From the NCBI RefSeq assembly GCF_006265225.1, contig NZ_VDCS01000013.1, positions 1 to 64,000 of the forward strand: a stretch of DNA of 64,000 nt. Reading direction: 5' to 3'. Source of the DNA: Allotamlana fucoidanivorans. Its GTDB lineage: Bacteria > Bacteroidota > Bacteroidia > Flavobacteriales > Flavobacteriaceae. The notes below the pieces were generated by a model. The model saw only the letters and a program-made list of their open reading frames with translations, did no database searches and was not told the origin of the DNA. Position numbers and translations under genes: made by a program. Shown one piece after another: positions 34,726 through 43,783 of this stretch; position 1 is the stretch's first letter, and every line of letters starts with the position of its first letter.

Positions 34726-35550
34726 TCAAACTGCAACAACCCCTTTGATGTGTGGATGCGGATTGTAATCTACTAGCGTAAAATCATCAAATGTAAAGTC
34801 AAAAATATCGTTTACCTTTGGGTTTAAAATCATTTTTGGTAAGGGTCTAATATCTCTTGATAGCTGAAGTTCTAACTGTTCATAGTGGTTACTGTAAATG
34901 TGAGCATCACCAAATGTATGAATGAATTCTCCTGCTTCATATCCGCAAACTTGAGCCATCATCATGGTGAATAAAGCATAAGAAGCAATGTTGAATGGTA
35001 CTCCTAAAAAGATGTCTGCACTGCGTTGGTACAGTTGGCAGGATAGTTTACCATTAGCAACATAAAATTGGAAAAAGGCATGGCATGGCGGTAGTGCGGC
35101 TTTACCATTGGCTACATTTTCACTAAAACTTTTTGAGGTATCAGGAAGCACAGATGGGTTCCATGCAGAAACCAACATTCTCCTGCTGTCAGGATTGTGT
35201 TTCAGTGTGTCTATAACGTCCTTTATTTGATCAATCTCATCACTATTCCAATTACGCCATTGGTGCCCATAAACAGGGCCTAAGTCACCATTGTCATCAG
35301 CCCATTCATTCCAGATACGCACACCGTTTTCGGTAAGGTATTTAATATTGGTATCACCTTTCAAAAACCAAAGTAATTCATGTATGATAGATTTTAAATG
35401 CAGTTTTTTGGTAGTTACCATAGGAAATCCTTCGCTTAAGTCAAAACGCATTTGATAGCCAAAAACACTCTTTGTTCCAGTACCTGTGCGGTCTTCTTTT
35501 TCATTACCATGATTTAAAACATGATTTACTAAGTCGTGATATTGTTTCAT
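34726..35550 (-). CDS. thyA: Thymidylate synthase ThyA
   Basis: A 274-residue enzyme that methylates dUMP to dTMP using methylene-tetrahydrofolate. Family features: [12 protein letters not shown], the substrate stretch [12 protein letters not shown], the catalytic Cys156 in [28 protein letters not shown] and the C-terminal PHPHIKG. It regenerates dihydrofolate, the substrate of the 2TM-DHFR encoded 850 bases away on the same strand. Confidence 0.97.
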   Translation of the reverse strand: MKQYHDLVNHVLNHGNEKEDRTGTGTKSVFGYQMRFDLSEGFPMVTTKKLHLKSIIHELLWFLKGDTNIKYLTENGVRIWNEWADDNGDLGPVYGHQWRNWNSDEIDQIKDVIDTLKHNPDSRRMLVSAWNPSVLPDTSKSFSENVANGKAALPPCHAFFQFYVANGKLSCQLYQRSADIFLGVPFNIASYALFTMMMAQVCGYEAGEFIHTFGDAHIYSNHYEQLELQLSRDIRPLPKMILNPKVNDIFDFTFDDFTLVDYNPHPHIKGVVAV

Positions 35551-35731
35551 AGTCTTTTCTGTGGTTTTAAGCTCTTAAGTAGTGGTAACTAGATTATAAT
35601 ATCTATATTTTTTCGGAAACGAATTTAGAGAAAAACGATATGATTATAAGAGGGTCATAACAAGTAAATATCAAAAAGTTATTAACGAAATATAAGATTT
35701 TGATATCATTAATTTATGAATACTTTGCTTT

Positions 35732-37255
35732 TTATCCAATAATCATACCGGCTATGGTTGCAGAAGCTAATGATGCAATGGTTCCTCCTATTAATGCTTT
35801 CATGCCAAACTTTGATAAGGTTTTACGCTGACCAGGAGCCAATGATCCAATACCTCCAATTTGAATTCCAATAGAAGCAAAATTTGCAAATCCACAAAGC
35901 ATGTATGTTGCCATAATAATAGATTTCTCATAATTAAGGTGAATGGCATTACTAACATCTTTGAGGTCTCTAAGCTGAATGTAGCCAATAAATTCACTAG
36001 CGGCTAGTTTTATACCTAGTAATTGTCCCATAAGTGCCATGTCGTCTTGGGCTACACCAATTAACCACATCAGAGGAGCAAAGACATAGCCTAAAAGTAA
36101 TTCAAGTGATAAACTTTGGTAGGCGGTATGACTAGCAATCCAAACATTTACGGTGGTAATATCTCCAATCCAACCTAAAATACCATTAAACATGGCAATA
36201 AAGGCAACAAAAACTAATAGCATAGCACCAACATTTACCGCAAGTTTTAGGCCTTCGGTAGTGCCGTTGGCAATGGCATCTAAAAAATTAGAGCCTATTT
36301 TTTCTTGTGACACAGAAACATCTGTATTGACATTATCTGTTTGAGGGTATAGAATCTTGGAAATAACGATAGCTCCTGGTGCGGCCATTACGGAAGCTGC
36401 CAATAAGTGCTTGGCATAAAACAATCTTAATACCGCATCATCACCACCTAAAAAGCCAATATATGCTGCAAGTACCGCTCCTGCTACTGTAGCCATACCA
36501 CCAATCATCACTAAAAGCATTTCAGATTTATTCATTTTTTCTAAATAGGCCTTGATTAATAGTGGGGCCTCGGTTTGACCTAAAAAGATGTTTCCAGCCA
36601 CACTTAAACTTTCCGCACCTGATATTTTTAAGGCTTTTGATAGGAGCCACGCCATGCCCTTTACTACTTTTTGAATGATTCCTAAATAAAATAGTACAGA
36701 GGTTAAAGCTGAAAAGAATATAATGGTTGGTAATACTTGAAAAGCAAATATAAATCCGAAAGTATCCATGTCAACAACCAGACCTTCAAATAGAAATTTG
36801 CTGCCTGCTCTGGTAAAATCAAGAACACTTACAAACAGACTGCCAATAAACTCAAACCCGCTTTTAATAATATCTACTTTTAAAACGCCAATGGCTATAA
36901 GGAGCTGAAATATAAGTCCAATACCCACCACTTTCCAGTTAATCGCTTTTTTATTACTGCTAAATAGGAACGCAATAAATATTAAGGAAAACATACCTAA
37001 GATACCACGCCATAAGCTATGAAAAGAAAAACCTTGACTAGGAATAATACTATTAGAATTATCGATAGATACTACCTCTGCGGTTTCTACAATAACTTGT
37101 GAGGCTTGTATGTTTTGTTGTGGATTTGTTTCAGCATGTTTAGAAAGCAAAACCGTTTGTGTAGTGTCTGCTATAGGTGCATTTTCTGGGTGTTGTGCTG
37201 ATGAAGATGAAAGTAATAATACCGAAAAAGCAAAAAACAGAACGTATTTTGTCAT
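35732..37255 (-). CDS. Concentrative nucleoside transporter (CNT/NupC family) with N-terminal extension
   Basis: A 507-residue membrane protein. A signal-like leader and polar stretch (about 1-75) precede the CNT core. Core motifs: FQVLPTIIFFSALTSVLFYL, the substrate region GNIFLGQTEAPLLIKAYL, MIGGMATVAGAVLAAYIGF, and the C-terminal GFANFASIGIQIGGIGSLAP. CNT proteins import nucleosides with Na+ or H+. Neighbouring thyA makes nucleotide salvage a sensible theme. It is 15 bases downstream of the DUF151 gene, so probably in one operon. Confidence 0.93.
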   Translation of the reverse strand: MTKYVLFFAFSVLLLSSSSAQHPENAPIADTTQTVLLSKHAETNPQQNIQASQVIVETAEVVSIDNSNSIIPSQGFSFHSLWRGILGMFSLIFIAFLFSSNKKAINWKVVGIGLIFQLLIAIGVLKVDIIKSGFEFIGSLFVSVLDFTRAGSKFLFEGLVVDMDTFGFIFAFQVLPTIIFFSALTSVLFYLGIIQKVVKGMAWLLSKALKISGAESLSVAGNIFLGQTEAPLLIKAYLEKMNKSEMLLVMIGGMATVAGAVLAAYIGFLGGDDAVLRLFYAKHLLAASVMAAPGAIVISKILYPQTDNVNTDVSVSQEKIGSNFLDAIANGTTEGLKLAVNVGAMLLVFVAFIAMFNGILGWIGDITTVNVWIASHTAYQSLSLELLLGYVFAPLMWLIGVAQDDMALMGQLLGIKLAASEFIGYIQLRDLKDVSNAIHLNYEKSIIMATYMLCGFANFASIGIQIGGIGSLAPGQRKTLSKFGMKALIGGTIASLASATIAGMIIG

Positions 37256-37270
37256 GATTTAGAATTGGAG

Positions 37271-37897
37271 TTATTCACGCTTAGAAATTTCGTCTCTAAT
37301 ACTAGCGGCTTTTTCATAATCTTCATTAGCAACCGCCTCTTCCAGCATTTTTTGAAGTTCTTCAATAGACTTTCCTTTGAGATTTTCTCGCGGTGTACTA
37401 GGCTCTAATTCACTCGTCATTACGTCGTCCATTAAAACACTGTCTTCAGCATGATCGTCATTGTCATCGCTTTTCTTCGGATCAATTTTTAGATATATTC
37501 CAGCTTTGTCTAAAATGTTTTTGTAAGTAAAAATAGGGGCGCTAAAGCGCAACGCTAAAGCAATGGCGTCACTCGTTCTGGCGTCAATAATTTCTTCAAT
37601 TTTATCGCGTTCGCAGATTAAACTGGAATAAAAAACACCGTCAACTAATTTGTGAATGATAACCTGCTTTACCACAATATCAAATCGATCTGCAAAATTT
37701 TTAAATAAGTCATGGGTTAATGGTCTTGGTGGACTTATTTCTTTTTCTAAAGCAATAGCAATAGATTGAGCTTCAAAGGCTCCTATAACAATAGGAAGTT
37801 TTCGGTCTCCGTCTACTTCATTTAAAATTAAGGCGTAAGCGCCATTTTGGGTTTGGCTGTAGGAAATCCCTTTTATATTTAATCTTACTAAACTCAT
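37271..37897 (-). CDS. DUF151 bifunctional-nuclease-like protein with UvrB/UvrC-type tail
   Basis: A 208-residue soluble protein. Residues about 1-135 match the DUF151 (bifunctional nuclease) domain: LPIVIGAFEAQSIAIALE, RPLTHDLF, and RTSDAIALALRFSAPIF. An acidic linker (about 145-165) leads to a C-terminal UVR motif (SIEELQKMLEEAVANEDYEKAASIRDEI, quoted in part: LEEAVANEDYEKAASIRDEI), the helical hairpin used by UvrB and UvrC to interact. The role in DNA repair or stress is inferred. Start lies 18 bases after a structured inverted repeat. Confidence 0.88.
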   Translation of the reverse strand: MSLVRLNIKGISYSQTQNGAYALILNEVDGDRKLPIVIGAFEAQSIAIALEKEISPPRPLTHDLFKNFADRFDIVVKQVIIHKLVDGVFYSSLICERDKIEEIIDARTSDAIALALRFSAPIFTYKNILDKAGIYLKIDPKKSDDNDDHAEDSVLMDDVMTSELEPSTPRENLKGKSIEELQKMLEEAVANEDYEKAASIRDEISKRE

Positions 37898-37914
37898 AAT
37901 CTTTAAAAACGCAA

Positions 37915-37987
37915 AGAACTGTTTAATTTAGAACTTTACCAACTGCGTAAACAGTTTTAGGTATAAAATGCTAAATTAAGCAGTTCT
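37915..37987. repeat. Nested inverted repeat between etfA and the DUF151 gene
   Basis: A 17-bp arm (37915-37931, AGAACTGTTTAATTTAG) pairs with 37971-37987 with a single T-G type mismatch. The 39-base loop holds a second stem, AACTG (37941-37945) with CAGTT (37952-37956), so the AACTG/CAGTT word occurs four times. Its place after etfA and just before the DUF151 start fits a terminator or a leader structure. Confidence 0.6.
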
Positions 37988-38019
37988 ATAGTATCACACA
38001 ATTTATAAAATATAAATTA

Positions 38020-38976
38020 TTATTGTGCTTTAAATGCTTTCAATTTTTCAATTAATTCAGGAACTACTTGAAAGGCGTCTCCAACTACACCATAATCGGC
38101 TGCTTTAAAAAACGGTGCTTCAGGATCGGTATTTATTACCACCTTTACTTTTGAGGCGTTTACACCAGCTAAATGTTGAATGGCTCCAGAAATACCTATG
38201 GCAATATACAAGTTTGATGCTACAGGCTTCCCTGTTTGTCCAACATGCTCACCATGAGGGCGCCATCCTAAATCTGATACGGGTTTTGAACACGCTGTTG
38301 CTGCGCCTAAAACATCGGCAAGTTCTTCAATCATGCCCCAATTTTCAGGACCTTTTAAACCACGTCCGCCAGAAACTACTATTTCGGCATCGGCAATGGT
38401 TACCTTACCTACAGCTTTATCAACCGATTCTACCTTGGTGCTAGACTCAGGAATAGATGGAGTGAAATTTTCAGAAGTTGCATTAGATGGATTTTCAACT
38501 ATGCCAAAGGCATTATTTGAAACACCAACAATTTTTACTTCTGTATTAATTTGTATGTTTTCAAAGGCTTTATTAGTGAACGCACTACGTTTTACAGTAA
38601 ACGGACTCACATTTGAAGGTGTTTTAACCACATTTGAGGCATAGCCTGCTTGTAATGAAGCCGCTAATAATGGTGCTACATATTTACTATTTGCGCTTGA
38701 ACTTACAATAATGACCTTTGCTTCTTCGTTTTGAGCCGCCTGTGCTAAAACAGATGCGTAAATTTTAGCATTAAAACCTTGTAATGCATCGTTATTTATA
38801 TTTAATATCTTGTCAACACCATAATGGCCTAATGTTGAAGTGTCCTCTGTATTTATGGCTACCGCCGTAACCGATGTGCCTAATTGATTGGCAACGGCCT
38901 TGGCATATGAAGCAACTTCGAATGCTGCTTTTTTAAAGGCGCCTTGTTCTGATTCTGTATATACTAAAACTGACAT
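38020..38976 (-). CDS. etfA: Electron transfer flavoprotein, alpha subunit
   Basis: A 318-residue subunit. The C-terminal FAD-binding domain is clear: VSGGRGLKGPENW, GAATACSKPVSDLGWRP, VGQTGKPVASNLYIAIGISGAIQHLAG and VVINTDPEAPFFKAADYGVVGD. With EtfB it carries electrons from acyl-CoA and other flavin dehydrogenases to the quinone pool. It follows etfB after 103 bases that contain only weak hairpins. Confidence 0.96.
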   Translation of the reverse strand: MSVLVYTESEQGAFKKAAFEVASYAKAVANQLGTSVTAVAINTEDTSTLGHYGVDKILNINNDALQGFNAKIYASVLAQAAQNEEAKVIIVSSSANSKYVAPLLAASLQAGYASNVVKTPSNVSPFTVKRSAFTNKAFENIQINTEVKIVGVSNNAFGIVENPSNATSENFTPSIPESSTKVESVDKAVGKVTIADAEIVVSGGRGLKGPENWGMIEELADVLGAATACSKPVSDLGWRPHGEHVGQTGKPVASNLYIAIGISGAIQHLAGVNASKVKVVINTDPEAPFFKAADYGVVGDAFQVVPELIEKLKAFKAQ

Positions 38977-39079
38977 AATTTTTATTTTTTTGTCTTCCCG
39001 AATGCATTTCAGGATAAGATTTAACCAATTCTGTTATTAAAAATTCCGAAAACAAGTATCGGAAAGAACGCTTCTTGTT

Positions 39080-39826
39080 TTAAATCACCTTGGCTTCGTT
39101 ATGAAGTAGGTTTATTAGCTCGTCTAAATTATCAGGCGATACTAAAGTAACAGCACCTTTTGGAGCAGGTTTTTCAAATGATAATGAACTTGTTTTTGTT
39201 TCAGAAGCTACAGGTTCAACAACGTTTAGTGGTTTTTTTCTAGCCATCATTATACCGCGCATATTAGGTATTCTTAAATCACTTTCTTCAACCAAACCTT
39301 TTTGACCACCAATAACCAAGGGGAGTGAGGTAGAAACTGTTTCTTTTCCGCCATCAATTTCTCGAATAACCGTAGCTGAATGCCCGTCAATTTCAAGCCC
39401 CATACAGTTGTTTACAAAATTAGAACTGGTCAACCCTGCTAATATACCAGGAACCATACCTCCGTTATAGTCAATAGATTCTCTGCCGGCTATTATTAAA
39501 TTGTAAGCCCCATTAGTTACAACTTCGGCAAGTTGTTTGGCCACAGAAAAACCATCAGTGGCTACGGTGTTAATGCGGATAGCTTCATCGGCACCAATAG
39601 CTAAAGCTTTTCGCAATGTGGGTTCTGTTTCAGGACCGCCAACATTTACAACAGTAATATGTGCGCCTTGTTTTTCTTTAAACCACATGGCGCGTGTTAA
39701 ACCAAATTCATCATTGGGGTTAATTACAAACTGAACACCATTGGTGTCAAATGTTGTTTTGTCCTCAGTGAAATTAATCTTTGAAGTAGTGTCAGGTACA
39801 TGACTAATACACACTAATATTTTCAT
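39080..39826 (-). CDS. etfB: Electron transfer flavoprotein, beta subunit
   Basis: A 248-residue subunit. Seen: ISHVPDTTSKI at the N-terminus, VINPNDEFGLTRAMWFKE, AIGADEAIRI, IIAGRESIDYNGGMVPGILA and the C-terminal LRIPNMRGIMMARKKPLNVV. It binds AMP and stabilises the dimer with EtfA. It is the first gene of the etfB-etfA pair; a 28-bp palindrome lies 62 bases upstream. Confidence 0.96.
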   Translation of the reverse strand: MKILVCISHVPDTTSKINFTEDKTTFDTNGVQFVINPNDEFGLTRAMWFKEKQGAHITVVNVGGPETEPTLRKALAIGADEAIRINTVATDGFSVAKQLAEVVTNGAYNLIIAGRESIDYNGGMVPGILAGLTSSNFVNNCMGLEIDGHSATVIREIDGGKETVSTSLPLVIGGQKGLVEESDLRIPNMRGIMMARKKPLNVVEPVASETKTSSLSFEKPAPKGAVTLVSPDNLDELINLLHNEAKVI

Positions 39827-39887
39827 TTGCTTATTTGTTAAAAGGTCTCATTTTATTTAGGATACGAAGTTAAATATTTTATTCTGA

Positions 39888-39915
39888 ATATTTACTATGC
39901 ATGCATAGTAAATAT
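39888..39915. promoter_or_regulatory. 28-bp perfect palindrome upstream of etfB
   Basis: Half-site ATATTTACTATGCA (39888-39901) is followed directly by its exact reverse complement (39902-39915). It sits in the 305-base gap between divergent etfB and pdhB, 62 bases from etfB and about 216 from pdhB. A site for a dimeric regulator (MarR or TetR type) of the etf genes is likely. The rest of the gap is AT-rich with no gene. Confidence 0.65.
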
Positions 39916-40099
39916 GTGTTGTTATTTTGATTAGTTGACTTAAAAATGATTTTCATGAAGATGTTAGCACAACAAAATCAATTAATAAGGGTTTTAGTAT
40001 ATCCTCAGTTATTGTTATAGATTTCTGTGAACTTAATAAAAATTATTTTCTAGATAATTTTCCTTTTTGATTTTATGTTAGATTATTCTTAATAATTCC

Positions 40100-40107
40100 T
40101 ATTTTTG
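40100..40107 (+). promoter_or_regulatory. -7 promoter box for pdhB
   Basis: TATTTTTG matches TAnnTTTG exactly, 25 bases before the pdhB ATG. No TTG at the usual distance is seen. Confidence 0.5.
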
Positions 40108-40131
40108 CATCTCGTATAAAAATCAATCTTA

Positions 40132-41109
40132 ATGAAGACAATTCAATTTAGAGAAGCTATTTGCGAAGCCATGAGTGAAGAAATGCGCAGAGATGAGAGC
40201 GTGTACTTAATGGGTGAGGAGGTAGCAGAATATAATGGTGCATACAAAGCATCAAAAGGTATGTTAGATGAGTTTGGGCCAAAGCGTGTTATAGATACCC
40301 CAATTGCAGAGCTTGGTTTTGCAGGAATTGCTGTAGGTTCTACCATGACTGGTAATAGACCTATTGTGGAGTATATGACGTTTAACTTCTCTTTAGTTGG
40401 AATTGATCAAATTATAAATAATGCTGCGAAAATCAGGCAAATGTCTGGTGGGCAGTTTAAGTGCCCTATTGTATTTCGTGGTCCTACGGCCTCTGCAGGG
40501 CAGTTGGGAGCTACGCACTCTCAAGCTTTTGAGAACTGGTTTGCTAATACGCCAGGTTTAAAAGTTGTGGTACCTTCAAATCCTTATGATGCAAAAGGTT
40601 TGTTAAAGGCCGCAATTAGAGATGATGATCCAGTGATTTTTATGGAGAGTGAGCAAATGTATGGTGATAAAGGTGAAGTGCCCGAAGGGGAGTATGTGTT
40701 GCCTATTGGCGTAGCCGATATTAAACGAAAAGGCGATGATGTTACTATCGTGTCTTTTGGAAAGATTATTAAAGAAGCCTACAAAGCCGCAGACCAATTA
40801 GAAAAAGAAGGTATTTCTTGTGAAATTATAGATTTACGTACAGTGCGCCCAATGGATAGAAAAGCGATTGTGGAGTCTGTAAAGAAAACCAATAGATTAG
40901 TAGTTCTAGAAGAAGCTTGGCCGTTTGGTAGTGTAGCCACTGAAATTACTTATTTAGTGCAGTCTGAGGCGTTTGATTATTTGGATGCTCCAGTTATTAA
41001 GTTAAACACAGCTGATACGCCTGCTCCTTATTCTCCAGTGTTACTGGCAGAATGGTTACCTAACAGTGATGATGTTATCAAAGCTGTAAAGAAGGTAATG
41101 TACAAATAA
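40132..41109 (+). CDS. pdhB: Pyruvate dehydrogenase E1 component, beta subunit
   Basis: A 325-residue subunit of the thiamine-pyrophosphate enzyme that decarboxylates pyruvate. Typical segments: FREAICEAMSEEMRRD, LMGEEVAEYNGAYKASKG, RVIDTPIAELGFAGIAVG, the GQLGATHSQAFENWF stretch and VVLEEAWPFGSVATEI. The match to bacterial PdhB is close, though a branched-chain 2-oxoacid E1 beta cannot be fully excluded. E1 alpha and E2 are not adjacent. Confidence 0.9.
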   Translation: MKTIQFREAICEAMSEEMRRDESVYLMGEEVAEYNGAYKASKGMLDEFGPKRVIDTPIAELGFAGIAVGSTMTGNRPIVEYMTFNFSLVGIDQIINNAAKIRQMSGGQFKCPIVFRGPTASAGQLGATHSQAFENWFANTPGLKVVVPSNPYDAKGLLKAAIRDDDPVIFMESEQMYGDKGEVPEGEYVLPIGVADIKRKGDDVTIVSFGKIIKEAYKAADQLEKEGISCEIIDLRTVRPMDRKAIVESVKKTNRLVVLEEAWPFGSVATEITYLVQSEAFDYLDAPVIKLNTADTPAPYSPVLLAEWLPNSDDVIKAVKKVMYK

Positions 41110-41131
41110 AAGTATATTTTTTACGTTATAT

Positions 41132-41167
41132 AAACTTCATTGACAAATTTGTTGGTGAAGTTTTTTT
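41132..41167 (+). terminator. Terminator after pdhB
   Basis: AAACTTCA (41132-41139) pairs with TGAAGTTT (41156-41163), with wobble pairs extending the stem inward, followed by a T-run to 41167. It ends only a few bases before the DUF5686 gene. Confidence 0.7.
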
Positions 41168-41173
41168 GTATTT

Positions 41174-43675
41174 ATGAACATAAGACTACTTCAGGTATTT
41201 TTGATTTTTAGTGGGGTTGCAATGACGGCTCAAACCAAAGTGAGCGGTTATGTATTTGATGAAGATAATGCCCCAATTTCATTTGCCAATGTTATTTTTA
41301 GCGAATCAACGCAAGGTACCATAACAAATGAAGATGGAAGATTTTATTTGGAGTCTGATGAAAATTGGGAAGAAATCACTGTGTCTTTTATTGGTTTTGA
41401 AACTTTAAAGCTTTCCTTAGATAAGAAAGTAACTTATAATTTAAACGTTACACTCAAGGAAGAAGCAAGTCAGCTTGATCAGGTGGTCATTATTTCAGGA
41501 AAACAACCTAAAAAAAACAATCCAGCTATTGATTTATTGAGAAAAATATGGGCCAATAAACGTAGTAATGGCTTGAAGCAGTTTAGTCAATACCAATTTG
41601 ATAAATACGAGAAACTAGAATTTGATATCAATACTATTGATAGCGCTCTTATAAAAAGTAGACTCTTTAAAGGCATGGAGTTTATTTTTGATCAAGTTGA
41701 CACCTCGAGCGTAACGGGTAAAACCTATTTGCCTATTTTTATAAATGAGTCGTTTTCAAAGGTATATGGTGATAATGTTATTCATAAAACTAAAGAAACT
41801 CTTGAAGGTAATAAGAACTCTGGCTTTAGTGATAATCAAATTATTATTGATTTTATAAAAGATTTATATTCAGATTTTAACGTTTATGACAACTATTTGA
41901 AGTTCTTTGATAAAAGCTTTGTAAGTCCCATTTCTAGAACAGGAATCAGTACCTACAACTATGTGCTTTCTGATAGTGCTTTCATAGATAATAAGTGGTG
42001 TTACAATATTATTTATTATCCCAGAAGAAAAAATGAGCTGACCTTTAAAGGCGATTTCTGGGTAGCAGACACTACCTATGCTATTAAAGAAATTAATATG
42101 CAGGCTTCAAAAAGTGCTAATATAAATTGGGTTAAAGAGATTTATATTGAACAAGAATTTGAAGTGCTAAATGACTCGCTGTTTTTAGTGAAGCGCGATT
42201 ATATGATGTCTGATTTTGCTTTTAATAAGAAAGAGAAGTCACGGGGTATTTACGGAAAACGAACCACGCTTTATGATAATTATAAGTTTGATGTTAAACA
42301 GGATAAAAAGTTTTATGAAAAGGAGGTTAACTTCTTTGATAAAGATGTTTATGATAGAAGTGATGATTTTTGGTCTGAAAATAGATTAGAAAAACTTAAC
42401 AAAGACGAGAAAGGGGTATATAAAATGCTAGATACCTTAAAAACTGTCAAAAAATTTAAGAGGCTTTATAATTTAGGAAGCATTTTAGCTTCAGGATATA
42501 TTGAATTTAATTCATTGCCTCTAGATTATGGACCTATATATTCTACGGTGGGTTATAATGATGTTGAAGGCTGGCGGTTACGAGCTGGTGGTAGAACCTA
42601 TTTTGGTCGAAATGATTTGTGGCGTATTGAAGGTTTCATGGCCTATGGTTTTAATGACAATAAATTCAAATATGGTATTTCAGGTAAGTGGTTGCTAGAT
42701 AAACGTACTAGGTTAATTATTTCAGGAGGAAACAGAAGAGATGTTGAGCAAATTGGGGCGAGTTTAACAACATCAAATGATGTGTTAGGAAGAAGTTTTG
42801 CGTCGTCAGGTGTGTTTACCACGGCCACCAATGATAAGTTGACTAACATAAATTTATCTACTATAGGACTTGAAATTGAGCCTGCTAAAAATTTAATTTT
42901 AAAATTAGGAGGAAGTTATCGTACATTAGAATCAGCTTCGCCTACCTTCAGTTTAGACTATTATGACGCTAATTCGCCTACAGGGATTTCTTCAGAAATA
43001 AAGCAGTTTGAAAGTACCTTTTTAATGGCTTATTTTCCAAATCGAAAGATGACAGGGTACGGCGTGGAACGCTTGACGGCTAATGATGATTTTGCACAAC
43101 TTTTTGCTCAAGTTAGTAAAGGGCATAAAGGGAAGCAGGGAGATAATTTTGACTATACCAAACTTCAGTTTAGGTTTATAAAGCCTTGGCAGATTGGTGG
43201 GTTTGGACGGTTATACACCACACTCGAGGCTGGTAAAACGTTTGGTGTGGTGCCTTTGGGATTAATGAGTGTGGTACCTGGTAATCAAAGTTACTTTTCC
43301 ATTTATAATACATTTTCTCAGCTTGACTTTTATGAATTTGTTGCAGATACTTATACGTCTGTACATATTGAGCACAATTTTAACGGACGTATTTTTTCAA
43401 GAATTCCTTTCTTAAAAAAATATAACCTTAGGGCTATAGCGGGTATTAGAGGAGTAATGGGTAGTGTGTCCGATGAAAACAAGGCCATTAATGCTTCAGG
43501 GTTAGTGTACAAAGCCCCGTCTTCAGTGCCCTATTATGAATATAGTTTTGGTGTTGGTAATATTTTTAAAGTATTTAGGTTAGACTTTAATTTTAGAGGC
43601 AACTATTTAAATCCAATAGAAAACCCTATGGCTAGAAAATTTGGAATAACTGGGGCTTTTGGGTTTTCTTTTTAA
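41174..43675 (+). CDS. DUF5686 outer-membrane protein with carboxypeptidase-regulatory-like domain
   Basis: An 833-residue protein. A signal peptide (to about AMTAQ) is followed by a CarboxypepD_reg-like domain (about 22-105: KVSGYVFDEDNAPISFANVI, ITNEDGRFYLES), then the DUF5686 region with KNNPAIDLLRKIWANKRSNG, and a long C-terminal beta-barrel ending GITGAFGFSF. It resembles a TonB-receptor-like layout without a plug domain and is common in Bacteroidota. The function is unknown; transport or surface anchoring is possible. Confidence 0.88.
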   Translation: MNIRLLQVFLIFSGVAMTAQTKVSGYVFDEDNAPISFANVIFSESTQGTITNEDGRFYLESDENWEEITVSFIGFETLKLSLDKKVTYNLNVTLKEEASQLDQVVIISGKQPKKNNPAIDLLRKIWANKRSNGLKQFSQYQFDKYEKLEFDINTIDSALIKSRLFKGMEFIFDQVDTSSVTGKTYLPIFINESFSKVYGDNVIHKTKETLEGNKNSGFSDNQIIIDFIKDLYSDFNVYDNYLKFFDKSFVSPISRTGISTYNYVLSDSAFIDNKWCYNIIYYPRRKNELTFKGDFWVADTTYAIKEINMQASKSANINWVKEIYIEQEFEVLNDSLFLVKRDYMMSDFAFNKKEKSRGIYGKRTTLYDNYKFDVKQDKKFYEKEVNFFDKDVYDRSDDFWSENRLEKLNKDEKGVYKMLDTLKTVKKFKRLYNLGSILASGYIEFNSLPLDYGPIYSTVGYNDVEGWRLRAGGRTYFGRNDLWRIEGFMAYGFNDNKFKYGISGKWLLDKRTRLIISGGNRRDVEQIGASLTTSNDVLGRSFASSGVFTTATNDKLTNINLSTIGLEIEPAKNLILKLGGSYRTLESASPTFSLDYYDANSPTGISSEIKQFESTFLMAYFPNRKMTGYGVERLTANDDFAQLFAQVSKGHKGKQGDNFDYTKLQFRFIKPWQIGGFGRLYTTLEAGKTFGVVPLGLMSVVPGNQSYFSIYNTFSQLDFYEFVADTYTSVHIEHNFNGRIFSRIPFLKKYNLRAIAGIRGVMGSVSDENKAINASGLVYKAPSSVPYYEYSFGVGNIFKVFRLDFNFRGNYLNPIENPMARKFGITGAFGFSF

Positions 43676-43703
43676 AGGTGTTATACGCTGTTTCAGAGCG
43701 AAT

Positions 43704-43740
43704 AAAAAAGCATTTTATAGATTTTATAAATCACTTTTTT
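43704..43740 (+). terminator. Terminator after the DUF5686 gene
   Basis: AAAAAAG (43704 on) and CTTTTTT (to 43740) enclose a second AT-rich stem (TTTATA/TATAAA). The structure is AT-only in part, so support is moderate. Confidence 0.45.
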
Positions 43741-43750
43741 AGCGGTTTTC

Positions 43751-43758
43751 TACTTTTG
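43751..43758 (+). promoter_or_regulatory. -7 promoter box for the OmpA-family gene
   Basis: TACTTTTG is an exact TAnnTTTG match, 26 bases before the ATG at 43784. No TTG is found at the expected distance. Confidence 0.45.
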
Positions 43759-43783
43759 GTAAAATTTTAAGCCCAAGCACATC

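Noticed and set aside
38115-38444. A 109-codon plus-strand frame inside etfA
   Set aside because: It lies antisense to a clear etfA reading and has no family features.
38020-39826. etfA/etfB as fixB/fixA of nitrogen fixation
   Set aside because: No fixC, fixX or nif genes are near; the proteins match general ETF subunits.
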